From: Streptomyces brevispora
GTDB lineage: Bacteria; Actinomycetota; Actinomycetes; Streptomycetales; Streptomycetaceae
Reading direction: 5' to 3'
Assembly: GCF_007829885.1 (NCBI RefSeq)
Contig: NZ_VIWW01000001.1
Location: 4,154,001-4,218,000, forward strand
Length of the DNA: 64,000 bases
Notes under the pieces: generated by a model
Database searches by the model: none
What the model saw: only the letters and a program-made list of their open reading frames with translations
Told to the model about the DNA's origin: nothing
Program-made: the position numbers and the translations under genes
Shown here: positions 26,766-35,184 of the stretch, piece by piece
Layout of the letters: each line of letters begins with the position of its first letter
Numbering within the stretch: position 1 is the stretch's first letter

Positions 26766-27866
26766 TCAGGTGGCGAGGCCTGTCTTGAGTCCCGCGCCGC
26801 ACAGGGGTACGACGACGCTGCGGTCCGTCCAGCCACCGACCGCGGCCCAGCACGCCACCCCTGTCGTCTCCACGTAGAAGCCGCGGGCGGCCAGATCCAG
26901 TTGTGCGCCGCGGATCTGATTTTCGGTCACGGTCAGGAAGGTGCCGCCCGACTCACGCACCGCCGCCAGGATCGCCCGGGCCCGCGGCGGACGCGGGATG
27001 GCGATGCCCTCGGCGAGGGTGGGGGAGAGGGCCCCGGACGGGGCGTCGAGGAGATCCTCCGCCCCGGCGTGGAAAGCGTCGGCCAGTGGGGAAACGGCCT
27101 CGGCCTGCACGGCGATCAGGGCCGGGCGGGTGTCGATCAGGCCCTGGTCGTGGAGTTCCGTGACGGCCAGGGCCGCGCCGAGGAGCAGGGTGCCGTTGCC
27201 GACCGGCACGGCGATCGCGTCGGGGAGCCTGCCGCCGAGGTCCTCCCACATCTCGTACACGTAGGTCTTCGTGCCGTGCAGGAAGTACGGGTTGAAGACG
27301 TGCGAGGCGTAGAACGTGCCGGGTGCGTCGGCGGCGGCCCGGGCGGCCAGGGCGGTCGACTCGCGGTCTCCGGGGACGATTTCCAGCCGGGCTCCGTGGG
27401 CCCGGATCTGCTCGGTCTTCTTCGGGGACGTGCCCTCGGGGACGTACACCGTGCAGGGCAGTGCGGCGCGGGCGCAGTAGGCCGCGACGGCGGTGCCCGC
27501 GTTTCCGCTGCTGTCCGCCACAACGCGCTCGGGGGAGAGACGACGGGCCAGTTCGGCGAGCATCACCGCGCCGCGGTCCTTGAAGGAGAGCGTCGGCATC
27601 AGGAAGTCGAGTTTGGCCGAGACCGTACCGGTGAGCGGAACGAGCGGGGTGCGGCCCTCGCCGAGGGTGGTCATCGGAGACGCGAGCGGCAGCACCTCCT
27701 CGTAACGCCATAGGGAGTTGACCCGCCCGGACAGGGCGTTGGGACGAAGGGGGCCCGCGATCTCGAAGTCGAGGTCCCAAGGGCCGCGGCAGACCGGGCA
27801 GCACCAGGTCAGCGAGGCGATGTCGGCGCGGGTTCCGTCCTGCGGGCAGCGGTACGTGGTGGCCAT
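26766..27866 (-). CDS. Threonine synthase-like PLP-dependent enzyme
   Basis: 366 residues, fold type II. An N-terminal zinc-ribbon-like part (YRCPQDG ... CCPVCRGPWDLDFE) is followed by LGEGRTPLVPL, the PLP lysine in LMPTLSFKDRGAVMLAEL, the phosphate loop ADSSGNAGTAVAAYCARA, VPVGNGTLLLGAALA, and the terminal PLCGAGLKTG. It resembles threonine synthase (O-phosphohomoserine to threonine), but no thr/hom genes are adjacent, so a paralogous role is possible. The start is probably ATG 27866; no Shine-Dalgarno is visible because the upstream region is a purine/pyrimidine tract. Confidence 0.82.
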   Translation of the reverse strand: MATTYRCPQDGTRADIASLTWCCPVCRGPWDLDFEIAGPLRPNALSGRVNSLWRYEEVLPLASPMTTLGEGRTPLVPLTGTVSAKLDFLMPTLSFKDRGAVMLAELARRLSPERVVADSSGNAGTAVAAYCARAALPCTVYVPEGTSPKKTEQIRAHGARLEIVPGDRESTALAARAAADAPGTFYASHVFNPYFLHGTKTYVYEMWEDLGGRLPDAIAVPVGNGTLLLGAALAVTELHDQGLIDTRPALIAVQAEAVSPLADAFHAGAEDLLDAPSGALSPTLAEGIAIPRPPRARAILAAVRESGGTFLTVTENQIRGAQLDLAARGFYVETTGVACWAAVGGWTDRSVVVPLCGAGLKTGLAT

Positions 27867-27882
27867 GGCTACCAGCATGTCA

Positions 27883-27987
27883 GGAGGAGGGAGGGGAGGG
27901 AGGGGAGGGAGGAGGGAGCGGAGGGAGGAGGACGGGGTGGGATGGGCTGAGGGGATGGGGCGGGATGCGCTGAGGGGCCGGGCTGAG
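27883..27987 (+). repeat. G-rich tract with G-quadruplex potential
   Basis: Five G-runs of 3-4 separated by single A residues lie at 27889-27909, followed by more GGAGGG and GGGGATGGGGCGGG words to about 27990. The tract sits immediately upstream of the threonine synthase-like start, on the opposite (plus) strand. Confidence 0.7.
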
Positions 27988-28027
27988 GGGGCTGGGGCGG
28001 CTGCACTGTCGCAGCCGCCCCAGCCCC
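27988..28027. terminator. Hairpin terminator after the chitinase gene
   Basis: A perfect 17-bp stem (27988-28004 with 28011-28027) and 6-nt loop, starting 8 bp after the chitinase stop (minus strand). Confidence 0.85.
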
Positions 28028-28035
28028 GGGAGTTC

Positions 28036-29460
28036 CTACCGCCGGGAGAGTCCGCGGTCCACGGTGGCCATCAGCTCGCCGTCGTCCGTGTCCCCGTCCA
28101 GCGACCAGAACATCGCACCGCCGAGCCGGTGGTCGCGGATGTACTGGCTCTTGGTGCGCAGGACCTGCGGGTCGTCGTACGTCCACACGGTGGTGCCGTC
28201 GAACAGCCAGGCGCTGCCGTCCCGGACATTGCGGTGGACCTTGTACGTACCGGATTCAGCCAGTTTCTTGAGGGCCTTGTAGTCCTCGTAACCGGCGGCC
28301 CAGGTGGCGGGGGCGGGCGCCGTGGCGGGTTGGCCCAGGCCGTCGCCGCCGCCGGTCACACCGGTCCAGCCCTGACCGTAGAACGGCATCCCCATCACCA
28401 GCTTGCGGGCCGGGGCGCCGCGCTTCAGCCAGTCGCGTACGGTCCGGTCGACGCTGAAGTCGCCCTTCGCGTACAGCGCGGACTGCTGGGCGGTGGTCTT
28501 CTCGCCGGAGACGTGGAAGTCGTAACCCTGGAGGTTCACGAAGTCGAAGTCCCGCATGATGCGGGGCACGTCGAAGCCGGCGTCGATCTTCTCGGGGGAC
28601 GCGGGAATGAACGCCGAGAGGTCGTAGTGCCTGGGCTTCGAGCCGTGGTTCGCGCCCTTATGCCCGGCTGACCCCTTCCGCGTGTTCTTCCCCTTGTGCG
28701 ATGCGGCGTCGCTCTTCGCGTAGGCGTCGAGCTGGGTGCGGAACTCGTGCACCAGAGCGGTGAAGTTCCGCTTGTCCTCCGGGCGGTACACCGTGTCGGT
28801 GTCACCGGCGGATCCCGGCCATTCCCAGTCGATGTCGATTCCGTCGAAGAGGCCGGCCGCGGCACCCTCGCCGCCTCGTGTCCCGTCCACCGGCAGATTG
28901 CCCTTGATGTACAGGTCGATGCAGGAGGAGACGAACGCCTTGCGGGAGGCGGCGGTGCGGGCCGCGTCCGAGAAGTGGGTGGACCAGCTCCAGCCACCCA
29001 GCGAGATCATCACCTTGAGGCCGGGGTGCTTGGCCTTGAGCTCGCGCAACTGGTTGAAGTTGCCCGCGAGGGCCTGGCCGTCGGTGTCGGCGACGCCGTC
29101 CACCGAGCCTGCGGCGTCCAGCGGACGGACGTAGTCCGCCCATGCGTCGGCCTCGCCGGGCACATTGCCGGTGAAGCACTTGCCGTCGGCACTGACGTTG
29201 CCGAAGGAGTAGTTGATGTGGGTGAGCTTGGCTGCCGTGCCGCTCGTCTCCAGGTCCTTGACCTGGAAGTCGCGTCCGTAGACACCCCACTGGGTGAAGT
29301 AGCCGACGCGCTTGTAGGCGGGAGCGGAGGCGTGGTTCTTGCCGCGGTCCTTGCCGTGCCCGGCGGAGGCGCTGGCGGCGGGTGTGACGGCGGCTGCCAG
29401 CGAGACGGCGCAAACGGCAACTGCCAGCTTGGACAGGGTTCTTCGACGCATGAGGCCCAT
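28036..29460 (-). CDS. Secreted GH18 chitinase
   Basis: 474 residues with a Sec signal (MRRRTLSKLAVAVCAVSLAAAVTPAASASA). The GH18 barrel begins RVGYFTQWGVYGRDF. The catalytic DxxDxDxE is DGIDIDWEWPG, and the substrate-binding MGMPFYGQGW and GGAMFWSLDGD motifs complete the fold. A Lys/His/Gly-rich insertion (SHKGKNTRKGSAGHKGANHG) sits in a surface loop. It degrades chitin to oligosaccharides. No carbohydrate-binding module is present. The promoter carries a dre palindrome, so DasR/GlcNAc control is likely. ATG 29460 or 29451 may start. Confidence 0.93.
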   Translation of the reverse strand: MGLMRRRTLSKLAVAVCAVSLAAAVTPAASASAGHGKDRGKNHASAPAYKRVGYFTQWGVYGRDFQVKDLETSGTAAKLTHINYSFGNVSADGKCFTGNVPGEADAWADYVRPLDAAGSVDGVADTDGQALAGNFNQLRELKAKHPGLKVMISLGGWSWSTHFSDAARTAASRKAFVSSCIDLYIKGNLPVDGTRGGEGAAAGLFDGIDIDWEWPGSAGDTDTVYRPEDKRNFTALVHEFRTQLDAYAKSDAASHKGKNTRKGSAGHKGANHGSKPRHYDLSAFIPASPEKIDAGFDVPRIMRDFDFVNLQGYDFHVSGEKTTAQQSALYAKGDFSVDRTVRDWLKRGAPARKLVMGMPFYGQGWTGVTGGGDGLGQPATAPAPATWAAGYEDYKALKKLAESGTYKVHRNVRDGSAWLFDGTTVWTYDDPQVLRTKSQYIRDHRLGGAMFWSLDGDTDDGELMATVDRGLSRR

Positions 29461-29507
29461 TTCTGTGCGTGTGCCGAGAGGTGCGTGAGCCGTGCTGTGT
29501 GGGGTGG

Positions 29508-29537
29508 AAGTTATTGGTCTGGACCAAGCGAGGTCAA
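29508..29537 (-). promoter_or_regulatory. Chitinase promoter
   Basis: On the minus strand, TTGACC (29532-29537) and TAACTT (29508-29513) are 18 bp apart, about 50 bp upstream of the start. Confidence 0.65.
29513..29528. promoter_or_regulatory. DasR-responsive element (dre)-like palindrome
   Basis: ATTGGTCTGGACCAAG has perfect TTGGTC/GACCAA arms and fits the known dre consensus (TGGTCTAGACCA core). It fills the spacer of the chitinase promoter, so DasR binding would block transcription until GlcN-6-P accumulates. Confidence 0.75.
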
Positions 29538-29787
29538 GGGGTGAGTCACATCTGACTGCGGGTCACGCCCGGGGCCGCGCCCCGAGCCGTCCCGGGCCGG
29601 CGGTGGCGGATGCCGGTCGCGATCGGTGGGGTGCGACAGGGGGGCGGAATCGCCGCGGCGGCTCGGGGTGTGTATGCGTATGTCGGTGGCGAATCATCAC
29701 TTCGAGTGAAACCCTGGCCTGCGCTTGCGGTCTGGAACCGACGGTTGTCACGCTGTCGCAGTCTGTCAATCTCCTGGGGAGTGGCCT

Positions 29788-30540
29788 GTGACTTTCGGTG
29801 AGCAGCCCGCCTATCTGCGCGTTGCGAGCGATCTGAGAGAGAAGATCGTCAATGGTTCGTTGCCACCACACACGCGCCTGCCGTCGCAGGCGCGTATCCG
29901 CGAGGAGTACGGGGTCTCGGACACCGTCGCGCTGGAGGCGCGCAAGGTGTTGATGGCCGAGGGGCTGGTCGAGGGCCGCTCCGGCTCCGGTACGTATGTG
30001 CGCGAGCGCCCGGTTCCGCGCCGGATCGCCCGCTCCGGCTTCCGGTCGGAGACCGGCGCCAGTCCGTTCCGGCAGGAGCAGACGGCGGAGGGGGCGCGGG
30101 GGACCTGGGAATCCCGGAGCGAGCAGGAGGGCGCGAGTCCGGAGATCGCCGAACGGCTCGGAATCGAGCAGGGCGACCGCGTGATGCGCACGCGCTACGT
30201 GTTCCGGGAGGCGGGTGAGCCGATGATGCTCTCGACCTCCTGGGAGGCTCTCGCGGTCACGGGGCGGACGCCGGTGATGCTGCCGGAGGAGGGCCCGCTG
30301 GGCGGCTGCGGGGTGGTCGAGCGGATGGCCGCGATCGATGTGGTCGTGGACAACGTGGCCGAGCAGGTCGGTGCGCGCCCGGGGCTGGCGGAGGAGCTCC
30401 TGGCGCTCGGCGGGGTGCCGGGGCATGTGGTGATGGTGATCGAGCGCACGTACTACGCATCGGGCCGACCGGTCGAGACCGCCGATGTGGTGGTGCCCGC
30501 GGATCGCTACCGGATCGCCTACCACCTTCCGGTCAGGTGA
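29788..30540 (+). CDS. GntR-family (HutC subfamily) transcriptional regulator
   Basis: 250 residues. The winged helix YLRVASDLREKIVNGSLPPH, TRLPSQARIREEYGVSDTVA, LEARKVLMAEGLVEGRSGSG is classic GntR. The C-terminal UTRA/HutC effector domain shows MRTRYVFREAGEPMMLSTSW, then ERMAAIDVVVDNVAEQVGAR and ERTYYASGRPVETADVVVPA. Similar proteins sense sugars or amino acids. It is divergent from the chitinase but is not DasR itself on length or sequence grounds alone. GTG 29788 follows GGGGAG at 6 nt. Confidence 0.9.
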   Translation: MTFGEQPAYLRVASDLREKIVNGSLPPHTRLPSQARIREEYGVSDTVALEARKVLMAEGLVEGRSGSGTYVRERPVPRRIARSGFRSETGASPFRQEQTAEGARGTWESRSEQEGASPEIAERLGIEQGDRVMRTRYVFREAGEPMMLSTSWEALAVTGRTPVMLPEEGPLGGCGVVERMAAIDVVVDNVAEQVGARPGLAEELLALGGVPGHVVMVIERTYYASGRPVETADVVVPADRYRIAYHLPVR

Positions 30541-30929
30541 CCGGCACCGGAGGGGGCGTCGGTGGCGGGTGGCCGATGCCCGGCGTCGTCGTACCTGTCG
30601 GTCGGCCGGTGCCGGAGGCGTTCGTCCGGAGCGCATGACGACACGTTGGCGGCTGCCCAGGTCTCGTAACGGCCGGGCGCGACGTCACTTGTGACGGCTT
30701 GTCATGTCCCGCTCGTATCGGTCCGAGTGGCCCAGGGGGCGCATCCAGCTGGATGCGCCCCCTACGTATTGGTCCACTCCTGGCCGGATCGGTATCTCTT
30801 TGTGCAAATACATATTCGTTGCGTGAAGGTCAGGCGTACGCTCGGGCATATGCGTACTGCGGTTTCCTGGGGATTCTTAGAAACGTGCACGTCGTTCAGG
30901 GGAGGGGCGCAATGCTCGGGAGGGACACG
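30541..30929. other. 389-bp gap, regulatory sequences only
   Basis: Contains the 30-bp palindrome at 30734 and, at 30836-30857, an inverted repeat GTACGC-N10-GCGTAC upstream of the small SPOR-like gene. The stretch 30770-30830 is relatively A/T-rich (ACATATTCGTT), as expected of a promoter. Confidence 0.55.
30734..30763. terminator. 30-bp perfect palindrome
   Basis: The arms 30734-30748 and 30749-30763 are exact reverse complements with no loop (centre CCAGCTGG). It is a likely terminator for the GntR gene, although the 194-bp distance from its stop is long. Confidence 0.65.
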
Positions 30930-31115
30930 ATGAGCGACAGCGGGGCCGTGCTCCCTTGGCTGGTGATACGGCAGGACGACAACGGAAACCGCTACCGCGT
31001 GGGCAGATACACCACGCAGGAAGAGGCCCAGCGGGCCGCCGACAAGCTCGATGGGCACGGCCACAAGCAGCTCTACTGGGTGGAGCGCATCGGGCAGAGC
31101 GCGCGGCCGCAGTAG
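30930..31115 (+). CDS. Small SPOR-like domain protein
   Basis: 61 residues: VLPWLVIRQDDNGNRYRVGR then YTTQEEAQRAADKLDGHGHK and QLYWVERIG. The beta-alpha-beta pattern (WLVIRQ, EEAQRAADKL, YWVERI) resembles a minimal SPOR domain, and short cytosolic versions are frequent in Streptomyces. ATG 30930 follows GGGAGGGAC. There is no signal peptide or membrane segment, so peptidoglycan binding is doubtful. Function unknown. Confidence 0.8.
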   Translation: MSDSGAVLPWLVIRQDDNGNRYRVGRYTTQEEAQRAADKLDGHGHKQLYWVERIGQSARPQ

Positions 31116-31200
31116 TGCGCCGGTCCGGCCGTCCGCCGGAGCCCCGGTGACCGTGCCGCGCCCTCCGGGGTGGTCGGGGCCTGGCACTACGCTCCGAGGC

Positions 31201-31605
31201 ATGAGTGATCGTGTGGTGGTGGCCGGAGCCGTCTACGACCGGGGGCGGCTGCTCGCCGCGCGCCGTAGCGCCCCGCCCGAGCTGGCCGGCCGCTGGGAAC
31301 TGCCCGGCGGCAAGGTGGAGCCGGGGGAGAGCGGCGAGCAGGCGCTCGTGCGCGAACTCCGCGAGGAGCTCGGCGTCGAGACGGAACCGCTGGAGCGGAT
31401 CCCCGGCGAGTGGCCGCTGAAGCCCGGCTATGTGCTCCGGGTGTGGACGGCCCGTCTGGTGTCGGGTGTTCCCGCGCCGCTTCAGGACCACGACGAGCTG
31501 CGCTGGCTCGGACCCGGTGAGGGCGACACCGTGGACTGGCTGGAGCAGGACCGGCCCGCAGTCGCCGAAGCCGTACGGCGGTTGGCCGACGGCGCGCACC
31601 GCTGA
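31201..31605 (+). CDS. NUDIX hydrolase (MutT-like (d)NTP pyrophosphatase)
   Basis: 134 residues. The Nudix box GGKVEPGESGEQALVRELRE, continuing ELGV, matches GX5EX7REUXEEXGU completely. The preceding RRSAPPELAGRWELPGG is typical of MutT/CTP-type sanitisers that hydrolyse 8-oxo-dGTP or related nucleotides. ATG 31201 has no Shine-Dalgarno; TACGCT (31188-31193) ends 7 nt upstream, indicating a leaderless message. The last codons (RRLADGAHR-stop) are the first unit of a downstream 33-bp tandem repeat. Confidence 0.92.
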   Translation: MSDRVVVAGAVYDRGRLLAARRSAPPELAGRWELPGGKVEPGESGEQALVRELREELGVETEPLERIPGEWPLKPGYVLRVWTARLVSGVPAPLQDHDELRWLGPGEGDTVDWLEQDRPAVAEAVRRLADGAHR

Positions 31606-31808
31606 GCGGAGCGGCTGACCCGTGGCGCGCACCGCCGAGCGGAGTGGCCGACCCGCGACGCCCGTCGCTGGGTGGAGCGGTTGGCCGACGGTGCACACCG
31701 CTGAACGGAGAGGTTGGCCGGTGGTGCGCACCGCTGAGCGGAGTGACTGGTCAGCGGCGCATGCCGTTGAGCGAGGTGACTGGTCGGCGGCGCGTGCCGA
31801 TGGGCCCG
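31579..31808. repeat. 33-bp minisatellite, about seven copies
   Basis: Units start at 31579, 31612, 31645, 31678, 31711, 31744 and 31777 (last partial), with the general form CGGYTGGCCGACGGYGCGCA followed by CCGCTGAGCGGAG. Unit 1 includes the NUDIX stop codon. The units are diverged but keep the 33-bp (11-codon) length, so each frame stays open across most of the array. There are no unique spacers, so it is not a CRISPR. Confidence 0.85.
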
Positions 31809-31970
31809 TGCGCCCTTTCTCTGCGCGCACACCCGTTCGTGCGCATGGCCCTGCACCCGTACGCCCCACGTGTCGACCCCGGCGGTATTTCACGCGGATT
31901 ATCGGGTATGCCCTGGTTGATCCCCTTTGGACAGGACGCTCTCCGATGCTGGTCTTGGGAAGTGATCGGC

Positions 31971-32390
31971 GTGATCGATACCGAAGGCGACTGCACCGAG
32001 TGGAGCTTTCCCGCTGTTCCCGGCGCAGTGCGCACGGCACGGCACGCCGTCCACGAGGCGCTGCGCGGCTGGGGGATCGACACAGCGGTCGGAGATGTGG
32101 CTGTACTCCTGGTCAGCGAGCTGGTGACCAACTCCATGCGCTACACGCCGGGCCCCATCGACGTGCGGCTGGTGCGCCCTCATCCCAACGGTGACGGCCC
32201 TGTCACGCACCCCGCGCTGCTGGTGGAAGTCTCCGATCCGCTTCCGGATCCGCCCACCGAACGCAGGGCGGGACCCGACGACGAAGGCGGCAGGGGATTG
32301 CAGCTCGTGGCCTGTTCCGCCCGGCGCTGGGGGACCAGACGCGGAAAGACCGGCAAGACGGTGTGGTTCGAGCTGGCCCTGCCTGGTTAG
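31971..32390 (+). CDS. RsbW/SpoIIAB-like ATP-binding protein (HATPase)
   Basis: 139 residues, a GHKL ATPase of the anti-sigma-factor/serine-kinase type. The N-box is VAVLLVSELVTNSMRYTPGP, the lid region VEVSDPLPDPP, the G2 box DDEGGRGLQLV, and it ends GKTGKTVWFELALPG. GTG 31971 is preferred, with GGGAAG 9 nt upstream; ATG 31908 is in frame. It lies 160 bp before a phosphatase that ends with a closely similar HATPase domain. The likely role is in a partner-switching cascade; no sigma factor or STAS antagonist is next to it. Confidence 0.87.
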   Translation: MIDTEGDCTEWSFPAVPGAVRTARHAVHEALRGWGIDTAVGDVAVLLVSELVTNSMRYTPGPIDVRLVRPHPNGDGPVTHPALLVEVSDPLPDPPTERRAGPDDEGGRGLQLVACSARRWGTRRGKTGKTVWFELALPG

Positions 32391-32550
32391 GAGTGGGGTG
32401 GGACGAACAGCGATCACCAGAGGTCGGGCAGAACCTGGCTGAAAGGGACTGAGACCGTGCTGTGATCGTGAACGCCGTGTCGGTGAGGGCCGTAGTGCTG
32501 AATACTGCGGGCAGGACCGGTCCGGTGTGTGAGCTGGAGGGGACGGTCGC

Positions 32551-35166
32551 GTGAGCGAAATACCTGGGACAGCGGGCGACGTCGTGTGGCAGAGCAGTCC
32601 GCCTGGCTCGATTTATGACTACGTCAGGGTTGCCTCCTTCTCGATCGGCTCCGACGGGCTGATCGAGCAGTGGAGCCGCCGGGCCGCCGGTCTCTTTGGC
32701 GTTGCCGCTCACGAGGTGGTGGGCAAGGATCCCGTCGAGGCCTTCATGCCCGGCCAGCTGCGCCGTGACGGTCACCGCCGGATCGGTGAGGTGCTCGACG
32801 GCAAGGAGTGGACGGGCCTCGTCCCGTTCCGCATGCCGGGCGAGAACGCCCTGCACGGGCTCGCCGAGATCTATGTGATGCCGAGTGAGACGGTGACCGG
32901 CGAACGGGCCGCGGTCTGCATCGTCGTGGATGTCCGGGCGCTGCGCGGTATCGAGACGGACCTTGCGGCCTCGCAGGCAATTTTCGGCCAATCTCCCTTC
33001 GGTTTTGTGCTGTTCGGTACCGACTTCACGGTGCTGCGGGCCAACGAGCGCTTCGCCACAGTCTTCGGCGGCCGGGCCGACGACCACCACGGCCGCACCG
33101 TTCACGACTACCTCACCGGCGCGGAGGCAGACCGGCTGGCCGCCACACTCCGCCGCGTCCTGGCGACCGGTGAATCCGTCACCGACCTCCAGCTCGTCGG
33201 TACCGCCCCGGGCGACCCGGAGCGCCGCCACTGGTCGATGAACCTCTACCGGGTGCACAGCGGATCGGGCCGCCCCATCGGTATCGCCGGACTGGCCACC
33301 GATGTCACCCGGCGTCATATCGCCGCCCGCGAGGCCGCCAGCGCCAGGCGCAACCTCGCCCTGCTCAACGAGGCCAGCGCGCGCATCGGCAACTCCCTCG
33401 ACCTGGAGACCACCGCACGCGAACTCCTCGACGTCGCCGTACCGGGCTTCTGCGACCTGGCGTCCGTCGACCTCTACCAGGCACTGCTCACCGGCGAGGA
33501 GGCACCGCCGGGCAGTTGGAGCTCCCTCCGTCAGGAATCGGTCGGCGGCTCCGCCGAACTGTGCCGCGTCGCCTTCGCCAGCGCCGTGTCGGACGCCATG
33601 CCCGACACCGTCGCGGACACCGTTCCCGACTCCGTCGGCGACGGCTCGCAGGCCCGGAGGGTCGCCGGGGCGCCCGCGCTCGGCGCGGTGCACCGCTACC
33701 CGTTCAACTCGCCGTGTGCCATCGCGCTGCGCACCGGCCGTGTCGAGGACGTGCCCGGCGACGACCGCGGATTCGTCCAGTCCACCTTCGCCGTGCCGAT
33801 GGTCGCCCACGACACCGTGATCGGACTCGTGCAGTTCTCCCGTACGAAGGGCAGCGAGCCCTTCGGCGAACGGGACCGGGCCCTGGCCACCGAACTCGCC
33901 GCCCGTGCCGCCGTCTGCATGGACAACGCGCGCCTCTACCGGCGCGAGCACGAGCGTGCCCTGATACTCCAGCGCAGCCTGCTGCCCCCCGGCGACCCCG
34001 AGGCCGCGGGTCTCGACATAGCCTGCCGCTATCTGCCCGGCAACACGGCGACCGAGGTGGGCGGCGACTGGTTCGACGTGATCGAACTCCCCGGGCACCG
34101 CACCGCCCTCGTCGTCGGCGATGTGATGGGACGCGGACTGCGTGCCGCGGTCGCCATGGGGGAACTGCGAACCGCCGTGAGGACCCTGGCGCTCCTCGAC
34201 CTGGAGCCCGCCGAGGTCCTCTCCGCGCTCGACGAAGTCGCCCGAGGCCTCGGCGCCCCCGGTGGCAGCACCTCGTCCGGCGGGATCGGCGGCGCCCAGT
34301 GGCCCTCACGGGCCGCCCACAAATCCCGCGAGGCGGACCTCGCCGAGGTCTATCTGGCGACCTGTATCTACGCCGTCTACGACCCCGTCACCCGACGGTG
34401 CACCTTCGCCAACGCCGGCCATCTTCCCCCCGTCGTGGCCGAGCCGGGTGAACCGGCGCTGCTGCTCGACGTCCCGCCCGGCATGCCGCTCGGAGTCGGC
34501 GGCGAACCCTTCGAGGAAGTCGAGGTCGAACTCAAGGAGGGCGCCCTCCTCGCCCTCTACACCGATGGCCTCGTCGAGTCCCGCGATCACCCGCTGGACG
34601 AGGGACTCGAAGCGTTGCGCGGCGCCCTCGTCGAACACGCGCGGCCGCTTGAAGACGTCTGCGACCGGGTACTGAACACCCTCGACACCCGGCACGGCGA
34701 GGACGACATCGCCCTGCTGATGGCCCGCATCCAGGGGCTGCCGGCCGAAGCGGTCGGCGACTGGCGACTGCCCAGAGAACCCCGCTCGGTCGGCCGCGCC
34801 CGCGAACTCGCCCGCGGTCAGTTGCTCGCCTGGGACCTCGACGACCTGGTGGACACCACCGAACTGCTCGTCAGCGAACTGGTCACCAACGCCCTGCGGT
34901 ACGGCGAGGGCGAGGTCCGGCTCAGGCTGCTGCGCGACCGTACCCTCGTGTGCGAGGTGTGGGACGCGGGTCTCGTCCAGCCGCGGCGACGGCGGGCACG
35001 CGACACGGACGAGGGCGGCCGGGGTCTGCAACTGGTCGGGCTGCTCAGTGCGGCCTGGGGATCGAGGCGGACACCGCGTGGCAAGACGGTCTGGTTCGAA
35101 CTGTCGTTGCCCGACGGCCGGCCGGCCGCCGAGCGCACGGTCGAGGAGCTTTTGAGCATGTACTGA
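32551..35166 (+). CDS. PAS-PAS-GAF-PP2C (SpoIIE)-HATPase sensor phosphatase
   Basis: A soluble 871-residue protein. Two PAS domains (about 25-130 and 140-250) and a GAF domain (about 268-465, from NLALLNEASARIGNSLDLET) precede a PP2C/SpoIIE phosphatase (470-725). Its metal Asp residues are in GGDWFDV, GDVMGRG, YTDGLVESRD and DDIALL. The C-terminal RsbW-like HATPase (740-850) has N-box LLVSELVTNALRYG and G-box DTDEGGRGLQLVG. It combines the kinase and phosphatase halves of a partner-switch system, dephosphorylating STAS anti-anti-sigma factors. A small repeat (PDTVADTVPDSVGD) interrupts the GAF region. GTG 32551 follows GGAGGGG. Confidence 0.93.
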   Translation: MSEIPGTAGDVVWQSSPPGSIYDYVRVASFSIGSDGLIEQWSRRAAGLFGVAAHEVVGKDPVEAFMPGQLRRDGHRRIGEVLDGKEWTGLVPFRMPGENALHGLAEIYVMPSETVTGERAAVCIVVDVRALRGIETDLAASQAIFGQSPFGFVLFGTDFTVLRANERFATVFGGRADDHHGRTVHDYLTGAEADRLAATLRRVLATGESVTDLQLVGTAPGDPERRHWSMNLYRVHSGSGRPIGIAGLATDVTRRHIAAREAASARRNLALLNEASARIGNSLDLETTARELLDVAVPGFCDLASVDLYQALLTGEEAPPGSWSSLRQESVGGSAELCRVAFASAVSDAMPDTVADTVPDSVGDGSQARRVAGAPALGAVHRYPFNSPCAIALRTGRVEDVPGDDRGFVQSTFAVPMVAHDTVIGLVQFSRTKGSEPFGERDRALATELAARAAVCMDNARLYRREHERALILQRSLLPPGDPEAAGLDIACRYLPGNTATEVGGDWFDVIELPGHRTALVVGDVMGRGLRAAVAMGELRTAVRTLALLDLEPAEVLSALDEVARGLGAPGGSTSSGGIGGAQWPSRAAHKSREADLAEVYLATCIYAVYDPVTRRCTFANAGHLPPVVAEPGEPALLLDVPPGMPLGVGGEPFEEVEVELKEGALLALYTDGLVESRDHPLDEGLEALRGALVEHARPLEDVCDRVLNTLDTRHGEDDIALLMARIQGLPAEAVGDWRLPREPRSVGRARELARGQLLAWDLDDLVDTTELLVSELVTNALRYGEGEVRLRLLRDRTLVCEVWDAGLVQPRRRRARDTDEGGRGLQLVGLLSAAWGSRRTPRGKTVWFELSLPDGRPAAERTVEELLSMY

Positions 35167-35184
35167 CCAGGGCCCCGCCCGGAC

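Noticed and set aside
23936..26836. Longer start for the GH65-type protein (966 residues)
   Set aside because: The extra 90 residues are encoded by intergenic repeats and would bury the clear signal peptide that starts at GTG 26566.
29728..29745. Second dre-like site (CGGTCTGGAACCG) before the GntR gene
   Set aside because: It has an extra base in the centre and only 4-bp arms, so it does not fit the 16-bp dre spacing.
31579..31808. Possible CRISPR array
   Set aside because: The repeats are directly adjacent without unique spacers, are diverged, and no cas genes are present; it is a minisatellite.
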